A DNA stretch of 64,000 nucleotides from CAVXHV01 sp963761445 (GTDB taxonomy: Bacteria; Planctomycetota; Planctomycetia; Isosphaerales; Isosphaeraceae), in the NCBI GenBank assembly GCA_963761445.1, contig CAVXHV010000004.1, positions 4,318,269 to 4,382,268 of the forward strand, read 5' to 3'. Positions 18,634-27,736 of the stretch are shown one piece after another. The translations under genes and the position numbers were made by a program. Position 1 is the stretch's first letter. Each line of letters starts with the position of its first letter. The notes below the pieces were generated by a model. The model was not told the DNA's origin. It was given only the letters and a program-made list of their open reading frames with translations, and did not search any database.

Positions 18634-19758
18634 ATGAGACGAATCATCGGATGCTTTGCCATCAGCGGCCTGACTGGTGCGTGCTTCACGTCGGCGGTCG
18701 TGCTGGCACAGGGGGGAGGCGCTGCGCCTGCGACTGCGCAGGCGCCCGCCGCGGAGCAGCCGAAGAAAGTTGAGGCGAAGAAAGCAGGGAGAGCGGTGCC
18801 GGCTTTGCCTGGGGCGGGCGAGTCTCCGGTCGGGGTGCCGGCAGCGGGCGAAGCATATGGCAAAGCCCGCCGGGCGGCAGGAGAACTCATCGAAAAGGCC
18901 GCAGCGCCTGGGAGGCTGGTGCAGTTGAAGGCGGTTGTACAGCCCGCGCAGGCGAATCGAGCGCCGCTCGTTCAGCAGTTCACCAATCAAGCACGGCCCT
19001 TGCTGCGGGCCGAGCTGCTCTTCGCCCGGAACGTCTGTCAATTGAATCGGGAAGAGCTGCGCAAGATCAATCGAGCGGCCCAGGAGATGCTGGATGAGGT
19101 TGTGGGGAAGCTCGTGGAGGCGCAGTTTCAGCCGCGGGCGCGGATGGTGGTGGTGCAGGGGCGGATGCCGCACACTCTGGATTGCCAGCAGCTTCTTCAC
19201 GACGGTGTGGTCGCGGTCATGAAGAAGAACTTGAGCGAAGCGCAGTGGTCTCGCTATGAAGGCGAGATGGAGAAGCGGGATGAGAACCGCAAACACGCGA
19301 CGATTCGTTACCTCGTCGACGCGATTGACCGGGAGCTTTACCTGACTAGCGAGCAGTGCGATCGGCTCGAGGCTGCGTTCAAGGAGCACTGGGAGAACGC
19401 CTGGACGATGTATCTGGAGAACCACCTCTTTGGAAACAAGCATTATCCCACGACGATCGATCCGCTGGTGACGCCGCTGCTTTCGGACGCGCAGAGGAAG
19501 GTCTGGGCGGGAGTTCCCAAAGTGGGAATCTACTGGGGTTTTGCCGGGATGCTGGCGGGGTTCGCCAACGATGTGGACGGGCTCGAGGTCGAGCTGGGGG
19601 AACCGGCGCGGCGCGGTGAGGAGCCGAACGCGAGGATGGGCGTGATGAAAATGCAAGTGCAGGCGGTTCAAGGGATGATCATCGAATCGAAGGTGGGCGT
19701 GCAGGTTGTTGCTCCGGCGAAGAAGGCGGGCAAGAAGAAGGCGGGGGCGGCACAATGA
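18634..19758 (+). CDS. Secreted LTxxQ-like protein, paralogue 1
   Basis: ATG 18634 gives a signal peptide (MRRIIGCFAISGLTGACFTSAVVLAQ) and a 374-residue export product. After an Ala/Pro-rich linker come four units of the form L-x-x-x-Q/E followed by a charged helix: LNREELRKI, LSEAQWSRY, LTSEQCDRL and LSDAQRKVW. This spacing and motif resemble the LTxxQ repeats of CpxP/Spy-type periplasmic proteins; the resemblance is mine and untested. The C-terminus is Lys/Ala-rich (PAKKAGKKKAG). The next gene overlaps its stop by ATGA. Two further paralogues follow, so this is a tandem family inside the MoxR train. Confidence 0.7.
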   Translation: MRRIIGCFAISGLTGACFTSAVVLAQGGGAAPATAQAPAAEQPKKVEAKKAGRAVPALPGAGESPVGVPAAGEAYGKARRAAGELIEKAAAPGRLVQLKAVVQPAQANRAPLVQQFTNQARPLLRAELLFARNVCQLNREELRKINRAAQEMLDEVVGKLVEAQFQPRARMVVVQGRMPHTLDCQQLLHDGVVAVMKKNLSEAQWSRYEGEMEKRDENRKHATIRYLVDAIDRELYLTSEQCDRLEAAFKEHWENAWTMYLENHLFGNKHYPTTIDPLVTPLLSDAQRKVWAGVPKVGIYWGFAGMLAGFANDVDGLEVELGEPARRGEEPNARMGVMKMQVQAVQGMIIESKVGVQVVAPAKKAGKKKAGAAQ

Positions 19759-20735
19759 TTGGGTTTGATCGAACGATCAGCCGGTTGGTTTTTCTGGCCT
19801 CGCTCTGGTGGGCGATGGCGAGCGGATGTGCGGCATTTGGTCAGGATGACGAGGTGATCGATGACGCAATCAGGCCCGTGCCGGCGCAGCCTCGAGGCGC
19901 GATGGAGGTGCGAATGCTGCCGCCGGTGGCGGCGCAGTTCAACCCGGAGCAGATCGATCAGTGGGTATTCAACAGGTGGGGCGGCGCGGACGGGGCGAGG
20001 GCCCGGCTGGACGCGAACCTGGCGCTGCAAATCGACGATCTCGATCGAGCGTGCGAGCTGACGGAGATCCAGAAGAAGAAGGCCATGCTCGCCGGGCTGG
20101 GCGATATCAAGCGTTATTACGACCGTGTCGACGAATTGAAGCGACGGTACGCAGGTGGCACGAACCAAGGGAATTTCAACAACATCTGGCAGGAAATGCA
20201 GCCATTACAGGTTGAGCTGGGCAGCGGACTATTTGGTGATGATTCGCTGTTCGTGAAGACGGTTAAGAGCACGCTGAATTCCGACCAGTTGCAGCGTCAT
20301 GATGACTTGATGCGGCGGCGCCTGGCGGCGCGGCGGCGTGCCAGCGTCGACTTGTTTGTGGTTCAGCTAGACAAGGCACTTGGGCTTTCTGTGACACAGC
20401 GGGAGCGTTTAACCGAGCTCTTGGTGAACGAGACACCGGTGCCGGCGAAGTACGGTCAGGCTGATTACTGGTATTTGATGTATCAGATGACGCGGCTGCC
20501 GGAGTCGAAGATCACGAAGATTCTGGACGAGCCGCAGTGGCGACTTCTGGGCCGCCAGTTCCTGCAGGCGCGGGGTATGGAGCCGTGGCTCAAGAGCAAT
20601 GGGATCATTGCCGGAGGTAAGGAGTCGCCGGAAGCGTCGGCGGCGGCGGGAGTGCAAATGCAGGCAGTGCCAATGCGGGTCTTCGTGGCGCCGCCGGTGC
20701 GGGTGCGGGTGGGCGGTGCGGACGTGAAGAAGTGA
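19755..20735 (+). CDS. Secreted LTxxQ-like protein, paralogue 2
   Basis: The start overlaps the previous stop. A signal peptide is present (SRLVFLASLWWAMASGCAAFGQ), giving a 326-residue export product. Four motif units mirror those of its neighbours: LTEIQKKKAML, LNSDQLQRHDD, LSVTQRERLTE and LDEPQWRLLGR. Between units 1 and 2 is G-D-I-K-R-Y-Y-D-R-V-D-E-L-K-R-R-Y-A-G, shared almost residue for residue with paralogue 3. After unit 3 comes the V-P-x-x-[YF]-G-x-x-D-Y-[WY] block, also shared. The tail is rich in Val and Ala with no anchor. It is probably periplasmic; function unknown. Confidence 0.75.
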   Translation: MIGFDRTISRLVFLASLWWAMASGCAAFGQDDEVIDDAIRPVPAQPRGAMEVRMLPPVAAQFNPEQIDQWVFNRWGGADGARARLDANLALQIDDLDRACELTEIQKKKAMLAGLGDIKRYYDRVDELKRRYAGGTNQGNFNNIWQEMQPLQVELGSGLFGDDSLFVKTVKSTLNSDQLQRHDDLMRRRLAARRRASVDLFVVQLDKALGLSVTQRERLTELLVNETPVPAKYGQADYWYLMYQMTRLPESKITKILDEPQWRLLGRQFLQARGMEPWLKSNGIIAGGKESPEASAAAGVQMQAVPMRVFVAPPVRVRVGGADVKK

Positions 20736-20780
20736 GTTCTCGGGATCGATAGCAGCGTCGAACTGCAAGGGATCGTTTTC

Positions 20781-21958
20781 ATGGTGTCGATGCGGCTGGA
20801 TTTTCTGCGATGCAGCTTCTTCGGGGCGTGGATCGTCCTGGTTGGGAGCGGCGTGGCGGCTTGGGGCCGGATGGCGGCGGATCGGCTGCGACTTCGCTTG
20901 CGCCTCACCCCCCCTGGCCCCCCCTTTGCAAGGGGGGGAAGGGAGACGGGCCCCCGTTGCGAGGGGGGAAACGTGAGCGGGGGGCTGCGGCTTGCGAGGG
21001 GCGCGTCGAGCGGATCACCGCATGCCCGAAGGATTGCGATCCTGGCGCTTGCCGTGCTGGCCGCCCCCGGTGAGGGCGCCGCGCGCAGCAGCCTGAGGTC
21101 CAGCGGCCGGTCGTCCGAACGCCGCGGGGGGGACTGATCGAAGTCGAAGTGAACGACCCACGTGCGCTTCCCGTCGCAGCCGAGGCTGCGGCGCTCGAGG
21201 CGCCACCCCATGTCCTGGGCGATCCCGAAGCGGCCCAGCGGCGGCTCGAGGCGCGGCTCAGGTCGCGGATCGAGCATATCGACCGGGTGTGCAAGCTCAC
21301 GCGGGAGCAGCGGGAAAAGTTGAACGCCGCAGGACGCGGTGACATCAAACGTGCGTTCGCTCGCGCCAAAGAGATCGAGACGAAGTACGCGGGTCTTCGG
21401 CCGGGGGTTCAAAATCAACGTCAGCTTCTGATCGAGGTTATGGGAGAGCAAGCGGAACTTCGCCGGGTGATGACCGAGGTCGATTGTTTTGGCGAGGGCT
21501 CGTTGTTTGCCAAGATTCTGCCGAAAACGCTGACGCCGGAGCAGAGGGCGATTCGCGAGAAATCGATGCGGGAAGCCGCGAGCGCCCAGCACCTTTCCAC
21601 GATCCGCTGGGCCGCCGGTAGTCTGGCTCTATGGCTGCAACTGGCCACTGAGCAGCGGCAGAAGCTTGAAAGTGTGTTGATTGCCCGGACGCACGTGCCT
21701 CGGAGGTTCGGTGAGTACGACTATTACGGACTCTTGTTCCAGATGTCCAGGCTGCCGGAACACGATCTCAAGCCGATCTTCAACGTGGAGCAATGGCAGA
21801 AACTGGAGCGTCAGTTTGGCGAGGCGAAGCGGCTGGAGACGGTCCTCAGGCTGGGGGGCTACCTGCCGGAGGAGGAGCTGGCTCGCGCGGGGAAGACGCA
21901 GCGGAATAACGTAAAAGCCGAACCGGAACAGCCGAGAATCCAAGCACCTGATTTTTAA
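20781..21958 (+). CDS. Secreted LTxxQ-like protein, paralogue 3, 5' end invaded by a repeat and frameshifted
   Basis: The conserved body runs from about 21090 to 21958 and carries LTREQREKLNA, LTPEQRAIREK, LATEQRQKLES and FNVEQWQKLER, plus the G-D-I-K-R-A-F-A and Y-D-Y-Y-G-L-L-F-Q-M-S-R-L-P-E blocks of paralogue 2. In that frame the first usual start is GTG 21149, which would leave no signal peptide. Another frame opening at ATG 20781 supplies two hydrophobic leaders (GAWIVLVGSGVAAW and RRIAILALAVLAAPGEGAA) separated by a translated GC-rich dispersed repeat (20870-20975). A small indel near 21075-21090 would join the second leader to AQQPEVQRPVV and the body. I read this as one gene whose signal region has been disrupted. 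Confidence 0.6.
20870..20975. repeat. Dispersed GC-rich palindromic element, copy 2
   Basis: It shares GGCTGCGAC-T/A-TCGCTTGCGCC and the C7-TGG-C7 run with 9803-9950, then inverted G-runs (TTTGCAAGGGGGGG and GTTGCGAGGGGGG). It lies between the two leader-like segments of the third LTxxQ paralogue. Confidence 0.75.
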
Positions 21959-21968
21959 TCCACGCATC

Positions 21969-23081
21969 GTGAGAATCGCCATGGCGAAGACATACGGGAC
22001 GAGACGAGACCGAGAGGGATCAGTACCAACGTGGCGCGGGAATGCTCGCGCGGTACTGTGCGCATTTATTCTGGTCGCGGGTATGGCCGCTCCCGCGGCC
22101 GCTCAGGTTCCGACTTCGCGGTTCGGCGAGGCGATTCCGCGTGACGTGCGCGAGTTGTATGACCGCGGGATGCAATATCTGGCGAAGACGCAGTCGGAGA
22201 ACGGAGATTGGTCCGGTGGCGGGGGCGAGAATGGTCCGGGAACGACGGGCATGGCGATGATGGTGTTTCTGGCATGCGGTGAAGACCCGAATTTCGGTCC
22301 GTACAGCAACCACATCCGGCTGGCCATCCGGAACATGATCAAGGCCCAGGACTCGAGCACGGGGATCATGGGGCCCTCCATGTATCATCACGGCTTCGCG
22401 ACGCTGGCACTGGCCGAAGCCTACGGGGTGGTTGACGAGCGAGGTCTGTGGCCCGACGGCAAGGGGCCGCGTACGATCGGGCAGGCGCTCGAGCTGGCGG
22501 TGCGGGTGCCGTTGACGTCGCAGAAGAAGAACCCGCTGGGCGCGTGGCGGTATTCGCCGGACGCGCACGACGCCGACACCTCGGTGAGCGGGGCGGTCTT
22601 CGTGGGACTTCTGGCGGCGCGGAACGCGGGCATCGAGGTTCCGGACGAATCGATCGACAAGGCGATCTCGTTTTATGCGCAGATGACATCGGCGTCGGGC
22701 GAAGTTGCTTATCAGGGCATGGCGGGCTTTGGCGATTCGCTGGCGCGGAGCTCGATCGCGACGCTGGTGTACTCGGTCGCGCGGCGGAAGGACTTGAAGC
22801 AGTTCAAGGCGACGCTCGAGTACTTGAGGCAGCGGGCCGATCAGCCCGGCGGCGGCCAGGCGGGGTGGACGGAGTATGCGCGGTACTACGAGGCGCAGGC
22901 CCTCTTTCAGGGGGACGTGGCGGTCTGGGAGAAATGGAACCGGATGCTGGTGCGTCAGTTGAAGCAGGCTCAGATGGCCGATGGCAGTATCCGCGGTCAG
23001 CAGGGCGCGGCGGTGGGAACGTCGCTTTCGCTTCTGGCGCTGGCGGTCAATTTTCGATTCCTGCCGATCTATGAAAGATGA
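21969..23081 (+). CDS. Secreted prenyltransferase/squalene-oxidase-type toroid protein
   Basis: The 370-residue protein has a signal peptide ending near A-A-P-A-A-A-Q (about residue 45). It then has the Q-N-G-D-W-type repeats of the alpha/alpha-toroid (QW) superfamily: SENGDWSGGGGENGPGTTGM near 75, H-H-G-F-A-T-L-A-L-A-E-A-Y-G near 140, N-P-L-G-A-W-R-Y-S-P near 190, and Q-M-A-D-G-S-I-R-G near 335. Planctomycetes carry many such exported proteins; they lack the DxDD or metal sites of real cyclases and prenyltransferases, so a binding or scaffold role is likelier than terpene chemistry. ATG 21981 is an equally plausible start. It ends overlapping the start of the TlpA-tailed gene. Confidence 0.85.
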   Translation: MRIAMAKTYGTRRDREGSVPTWRGNARAVLCAFILVAGMAAPAAAQVPTSRFGEAIPRDVRELYDRGMQYLAKTQSENGDWSGGGGENGPGTTGMAMMVFLACGEDPNFGPYSNHIRLAIRNMIKAQDSSTGIMGPSMYHHGFATLALAEAYGVVDERGLWPDGKGPRTIGQALELAVRVPLTSQKKNPLGAWRYSPDAHDADTSVSGAVFVGLLAARNAGIEVPDESIDKAISFYAQMTSASGEVAYQGMAGFGDSLARSSIATLVYSVARRKDLKQFKATLEYLRQRADQPGGGQAGWTEYARYYEAQALFQGDVAVWEKWNRMLVRQLKQAQMADGSIRGQQGAAVGTSLSLLALAVNFRFLPIYER

Positions 23082-26028
23082 GGCTGTCGCTCTCATGAAA
23101 AACGCAATTGCAGCGAGACGTCCGGCCGGTTGGTTCGTTCAAGCGGGCTTGCTTTCGGTCTTTTTGAGCGGCCTGGCGGCGGCGGACGACAAGCGAGCGC
23201 CGGCCGTGCTGAGCCTGGACGACGATGGTTTCGCCGCCGGAGAGCTTGCCGATTCGGACCGGCCAGGCATCATGCGGTGGCAGGCGGCGGGATTTGTGGC
23301 GCCGTTTGAGTTCAAGCTGGGCCGGGTGAATGCCGTGCAGTGGACCGCCGATGCAAAACCCGTGAAGCCAGAGGGCGAGTTTTGTTTCGAGCTGGGGAGT
23401 GGCGACGTGGTTTTCGGGTCGCTCTCGAGTCTGGACGCAAGCGCAGCGTTGATCGAAGTGCCACAAGTTGGCCGGTTGGCCGTGCAGCGCAGCGCGATTC
23501 GCCGGATCTACCGGTGGCGAGAGAGCGCCGACCTGGTCTATCTCGGTCCTAACGGGTTAGCGGGCTGGCGAGACGTGATCCGGAACCGGGGCTCGATCCG
23601 GGGAAACGCGGCCGTTGTCCAGATCGAGGGGAACGGCCAGCCTGCGGGTCCGACGGCCGCGGCGGCGGGTGATTCGCCGCCTGTCCCGAGAAGCTGGCGC
23701 GACGAAGCCGGGCAGCTCATGACGGACCAGGAGGGGGCATCGATTCACGGCGAGTTCGGCATTCCGACGCGGGCAACGATCGAATTCGAGATCTCGTGGA
23801 AGAAGAAGCCTGATTTTGTCTTTGCCCTGGGGACGGGCGATGCGCCGGAATCGGTGAAGCGAGCGTTCCGGTTCGAGGCGTGGGGCGGCGATCTGATCGT
23901 TCAGCGCGAGCTGGAGAAGGAGGCGGACCTGGCGGTGGTGCAGGAGATCGGCAAGGGGGAGGGGAGGGCGCATTTCCAGGTGTACCTGGACCAGGAGGCG
24001 AACCAGATCACGGTCTTTTCAACGCTGGGGAAGCGGCTGGCGAGCCTCAAGGTGGGGAATTCCAAGTCGCCCACTTACACGGGTGTGGACTTGACGAATC
24101 TTCGGGGCGATGTGCGGTTGGAATGGCTGCGAATTGTGCGCTGGAGCGGCGAGCCGCCGCGCGAGGTCCAGGCCGATCAGGCGCGGATTCATCGCACCGA
24201 CGGATCGATCGTGTACGGGCAAGTGACGCGGTATGATGGTGCGTCGCGCGAGTTTGTGGTGAAATCGGGGGAGGGTAGCGGGGAGACGCGGATCGCACCC
24301 GAGAAGATCTCGAGCGTATTCCTGTCGCTCCCGGGCGACGAAAAGCCGCAGGGGCTTCGTGTGGTCTACCGGGACGGATCGCGTTACACCGGCGAGCTGC
24401 AAAAGGTGGAGAAAGGCGTCCTGTCGCTCAAGGTGCCGGGACTGCGCGAAGTGCTCCGGCTGAGCGCCGCGGGCCTTCGCTCGCTGGTGATCTTGTCGAA
24501 AGAGGACCTGGAGCCTCCGGTGAAGGACGAATCGACCGGTCAACTCGAAGTTCCCGGAGTGCGGCTGAGAGGCAAGCTGGTCGACGCGAGCAACAAGGCG
24601 GGGGCGACTTGCCTGGCCTGGCAGCCCACCTCGAGCGAGACGGCGAGTGCGCTCGAGCCGGGAGTCTCGGGTCGCATCGTCTACAAGGAGGCGCCGCCGC
24701 CACCGCCGGTCGCTCAGCAAGTGACGCAGCAGCGAGCTCTGGTTATACGGAGACAACAGGTTCAACTGCTCCAGCGCGGGCAGGCGCAAGATCAGGGCGC
24801 CGGAGCGATGGCGATGCGATTCATGACGGCGATGGCCGAGCCGACGAGTGGTCCGCCATCAACAAATGCCAACGAAGAGAGGCGATCCCTGTACCTGCGC
24901 GACGGCGACGTGATTCCGTCGATCGTTACGAAGATCGATGAGAATGGCGTGTGGTTCCGTTCGAGTCTGTCGGCGTCGACGTTCGTGTCCAGTGCAAAGG
25001 TAAAGGCGATTGAGCTTGCCCCCGACCCGGCCAATGGCACCCCGCCGCCAGTGCGGGTGACCCGCATCAAGCAAGATCGGTTGCTCATGCTTCCGCGCAT
25101 GCAGAAGACGGACCCGCCAACGCACTTGATTCGCTCGAAGAACGGCGACTATCTGCGCTGTCGCGTGACCGGGATGGACGAGAAGACGCTGAAGGTTGAG
25201 GTGCGTCTGGAAAGCAAGGACATTCCGCGCGAACGAATCTCGCGAATCATCTGGCTGCATGCCGATGAGCTCGACCCGTCCAAGAAGCCGCAGTCGCCGA
25301 GGGAGGCAACGCGAGTGCAGGCACTGAGGAACGACGGCGTGCGGCTGACTTTCAACGCGGAGAAATTCGCCGGGAACAAGCTTTCCGGCACGAGCGACGT
25401 GCTGGGGCCGTGCCAGGTGGGCGTGAAGCAGATCGATCAGCTCTTGATCGGCGATTCGATCGAAAAAGCCGCATCGGGGCTGTGGTTCGCCCAGTGGAAG
25501 CTGGTGAATGCCCCCGATCCGAAGTACGTGACAGCGGGGGAGGGCGGAGAGGGCGGCGACAGCGGAGCGGAATCGCCGCTGGTGGGCAAGCCGGCGCCTG
25601 ACTTTGACCTTGGGCTGATCGGCGGTGAACGATTCCGGCTCTCCGCCAGCAAAGGCAAGGTGGTCGTTCTCGATTTCTGGGCAACCTGGTGCGGCCCGTG
25701 CCTGCAGGCGATGCCCCAGGTCGAGCGAGCAGCCGGCGCATTCGCGGACCAGGGTGTGACGCTGGTTGCCGTCAACCTTCAGGAGACCGCGGAGCAGGTG
25801 ACCGGCTTGCTGGAGCGTCAGAAGCTCAAGGTGACCGTTGCTCTGGACCGCGACGGCTCGGTCGCGGACCGGTACAAGGCCGTTGCCATACCGCAGACCG
25901 TCATCATCGACCGCGAAGGCAAGGTTGCGCGGGTGTTCGTCGGCGGCGGCCCGCACCTGGAGGACCAGCTCAAGGAGGCGCTCAAGGCGGTCTTGACGGG
26001 TGAGAAGTCGAAGGAGCCCGACAAATAG
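23071..26028 (+). CDS. 985-residue exported protein with C-terminal TlpA-type thioredoxin domain
   Basis: ATG 23071 lies inside the previous gene's last codons (11-base overlap); ATG 23095 would give a tighter signal peptide (GWFVQAGLLSVFLSGLAAA). The first 800 residues are beta-rich with recurring short L-x-x-G-D-x-[VL]-x-G/S-x-[VIL] strands (for example E-L-G-S-G-D-V-V-F-G-S-L and Y-R-D-G-S-R-Y-T-G-E-L), suggesting repeated small beta domains that I cannot name. Residues from about 850 form a thioredoxin fold: GKPAPDFDLGLIGGERF, the redox motif F-W-A-T-W-C-G-P-C, and the cis-Pro loop in V-A-I-P-Q-T-V-I-I-D. TlpA-type domains act as periplasmic thiol-disulfide enzymes. It closes the operon. 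Confidence 0.88.
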   Translation: MKDEAVALMKNAIAARRPAGWFVQAGLLSVFLSGLAAADDKRAPAVLSLDDDGFAAGELADSDRPGIMRWQAAGFVAPFEFKLGRVNAVQWTADAKPVKPEGEFCFELGSGDVVFGSLSSLDASAALIEVPQVGRLAVQRSAIRRIYRWRESADLVYLGPNGLAGWRDVIRNRGSIRGNAAVVQIEGNGQPAGPTAAAAGDSPPVPRSWRDEAGQLMTDQEGASIHGEFGIPTRATIEFEISWKKKPDFVFALGTGDAPESVKRAFRFEAWGGDLIVQRELEKEADLAVVQEIGKGEGRAHFQVYLDQEANQITVFSTLGKRLASLKVGNSKSPTYTGVDLTNLRGDVRLEWLRIVRWSGEPPREVQADQARIHRTDGSIVYGQVTRYDGASREFVVKSGEGSGETRIAPEKISSVFLSLPGDEKPQGLRVVYRDGSRYTGELQKVEKGVLSLKVPGLREVLRLSAAGLRSLVILSKEDLEPPVKDESTGQLEVPGVRLRGKLVDASNKAGATCLAWQPTSSETASALEPGVSGRIVYKEAPPPPPVAQQVTQQRALVIRRQQVQLLQRGQAQDQGAGAMAMRFMTAMAEPTSGPPSTNANEERRSLYLRDGDVIPSIVTKIDENGVWFRSSLSASTFVSSAKVKAIELAPDPANGTPPPVRVTRIKQDRLLMLPRMQKTDPPTHLIRSKNGDYLRCRVTGMDEKTLKVEVRLESKDIPRERISRIIWLHADELDPSKKPQSPREATRVQALRNDGVRLTFNAEKFAGNKLSGTSDVLGPCQVGVKQIDQLLIGDSIEKAASGLWFAQWKLVNAPDPKYVTAGEGGEGGDSGAESPLVGKPAPDFDLGLIGGERFRLSASKGKVVVLDFWATWCGPCLQAMPQVERAAGAFADQGVTLVAVNLQETAEQVTGLLERQKLKVTVALDRDGSVADRYKAVAIPQTVIIDREGKVARVFVGGGPHLEDQLKEALKAVLTGEKSKEPDK

Positions 26029-26041
26029 GCCCGGCGGGCAT

Positions 26042-27736
26042 TCATTCCGCGAAGGAACGCGGCCGCGCGATTGCGGCCAGCGACCAGATCGCCGCCGTCG
26101 CGAACACGGCGGCACCTGCGACCACGAGGAGCACAATCAGAGCGACTCCAGCGAGATGGCTGTCGACGCCCGTGTGCAAGAGGCCCCAGATCACAACGGA
26201 GACCGGCGTCCGGCCGGACTTCATGGGAGGTGTGGCGATGTTGGTGGCGGCCAGCTCGCCCAGGCCGACCGCGAAGGCGATTGCCCAGGCGGCAACGATC
26301 GGGCGCCGGGAGAGTGGGATCACGACTCGCAGGAATTGGCGGGGGCGATCCAGGCCGTCGAGCGCGGCTGAGTCAAGATAATCCTGGGGGAAAGAGGCGC
26401 AAAAAGGGCCAGAGCAGCAACACCGCGTAGGGCAAGGAGCGGAATGTCTGGGCCATGACGATCATCACCGGCGAATCGTAGACTCTGGGAAACGGCCGGT
26501 AGGCCAGCACCAGCGCCATTCCGGCGACGGGCCCGGGAGCGGCCAAAGTCAAACAGAGGGTGGCCATCGCGATCAGGTTCCAGATTCTGGAACAGCGGGC
26601 GGCCCAGCCGAGGGCGAGGGCGAGCATGGTCGCGGCGGTGGCGGCGGCCGCGGTCCAGAAGAGGCTCCAGAGGAGCGGCTCGCCGATTGTTTCCATGGCG
26701 CGGAGCAGTGTGCCGTAGAGTCCCAGCGGTGACCAGTGCGCCGGACGCCCTTGAGCCGCCTGGCCGCCCACCCTGCCGGCGCGCCAGACGAGGCCGTAGA
26801 GAGGAAGCGCGAAGGCGTTTCCAGTGAACACGCAGAGCAAGAGCCCCAGTGGGATTCGCCAGGCGCCCAAGGACCATACCCTGGCGCGGGCGAATGACGA
26901 GGCGATTCGTGACGGATCTAGACGAGAAAGGGACCTCCCAACCAGCAAGATCAGCAGTCCCAGCAAACAGAGCGGAGGAATCGCCACCTGAGCAGCGTCA
27001 CCGGGACCCCTTCCTTGCGTATACTGCCAGTAGGACTCCTCGGCGTACGTGCGGATCACCAGCAGATCGGTGACGGTCATGTCACCAGCGGTGAGCACGG
27101 CCACCGCCAGCGCAGCGGCGGCGATCGAGGCGAGCGCCCTGCGGAGCGTCACTCTTCTGAGGACGCGGGCTGGCCCATAGTCGAGCAGGGCGGACTCTTC
27201 GAGCTCCGGCTCGACGGCGCAGAGTCCCATGCCGGCGATCAGGACGACCCACGGCAAGCCGGCCATGGCGTGCACAAAGGCGGCGCCGCGCGGCCGACCA
27301 GGATCGGCTGCCAGCCGAAGAGCTGGTGGCGGCCGGTGTTTCCAAAGGCGCCCAGCCACGACGTCGCATGAAGAGGGAGGGGAACGAAAGCGGCCAAGAT
27401 GATCAATGCGAGCAGCGGTGCGCGTCCGAGAGCGTCGGTCCGAAGCAGGAAGAAAGCGAGCAAGATTCCCAAGGGGAGTGCGATGGCCTCGGTTTCGAGC
27501 ACGAGCTTGGTGCTCTCGAGAGCGAGAGTGGACTGGCGAGCGAGGGTACTGGAATCCTTGAGAAAGCTTGATGCGGCTACGGCGTCGATCGCCGTACCTG
27601 AAGCCGGCTGCGCGTTCTCGTCGCCGCCCTGTGCGCGGGTTGCCTCCTGGATGGTCGCCAGCGCCGGCCAGCCCACGATCGCTGCCAGAGCGATGCAGAG
27701 AAGGGCTCCGCCAGAGAGACTGAGAATCCGGCTCAA
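26042..27736 (-). CDS. ABC transporter permease, two fused permease halves (two frameshifts)
   Basis: The gene reads in three frames. It opens at TTG 27736, overlapping the isomerase stop (TTGA), with a signal-anchor helix and L-P-L-G-I-L-L-A-F-F-L-L. It continues from about 27290 in a second frame through the first permease signature (E-E-S-A-L-L-D-Y-G-P-A-R-V-L-R-R-V-T-L) and a second set of helices. It ends in a third frame with D-S-A-A-L-D-G-L and the P-L-S-R-R-P-I-V-A-A-W-A-I-A-F-A-V-G-L-G-E-L block. The last shift is cured by dropping one base of the G5 run at 26386-26390 (plus strand). Two permease signatures in about 560 residues fit the FbpB/ThiP-type double permeases. No ATPase or binding protein is in the window. 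Confidence 0.75.
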
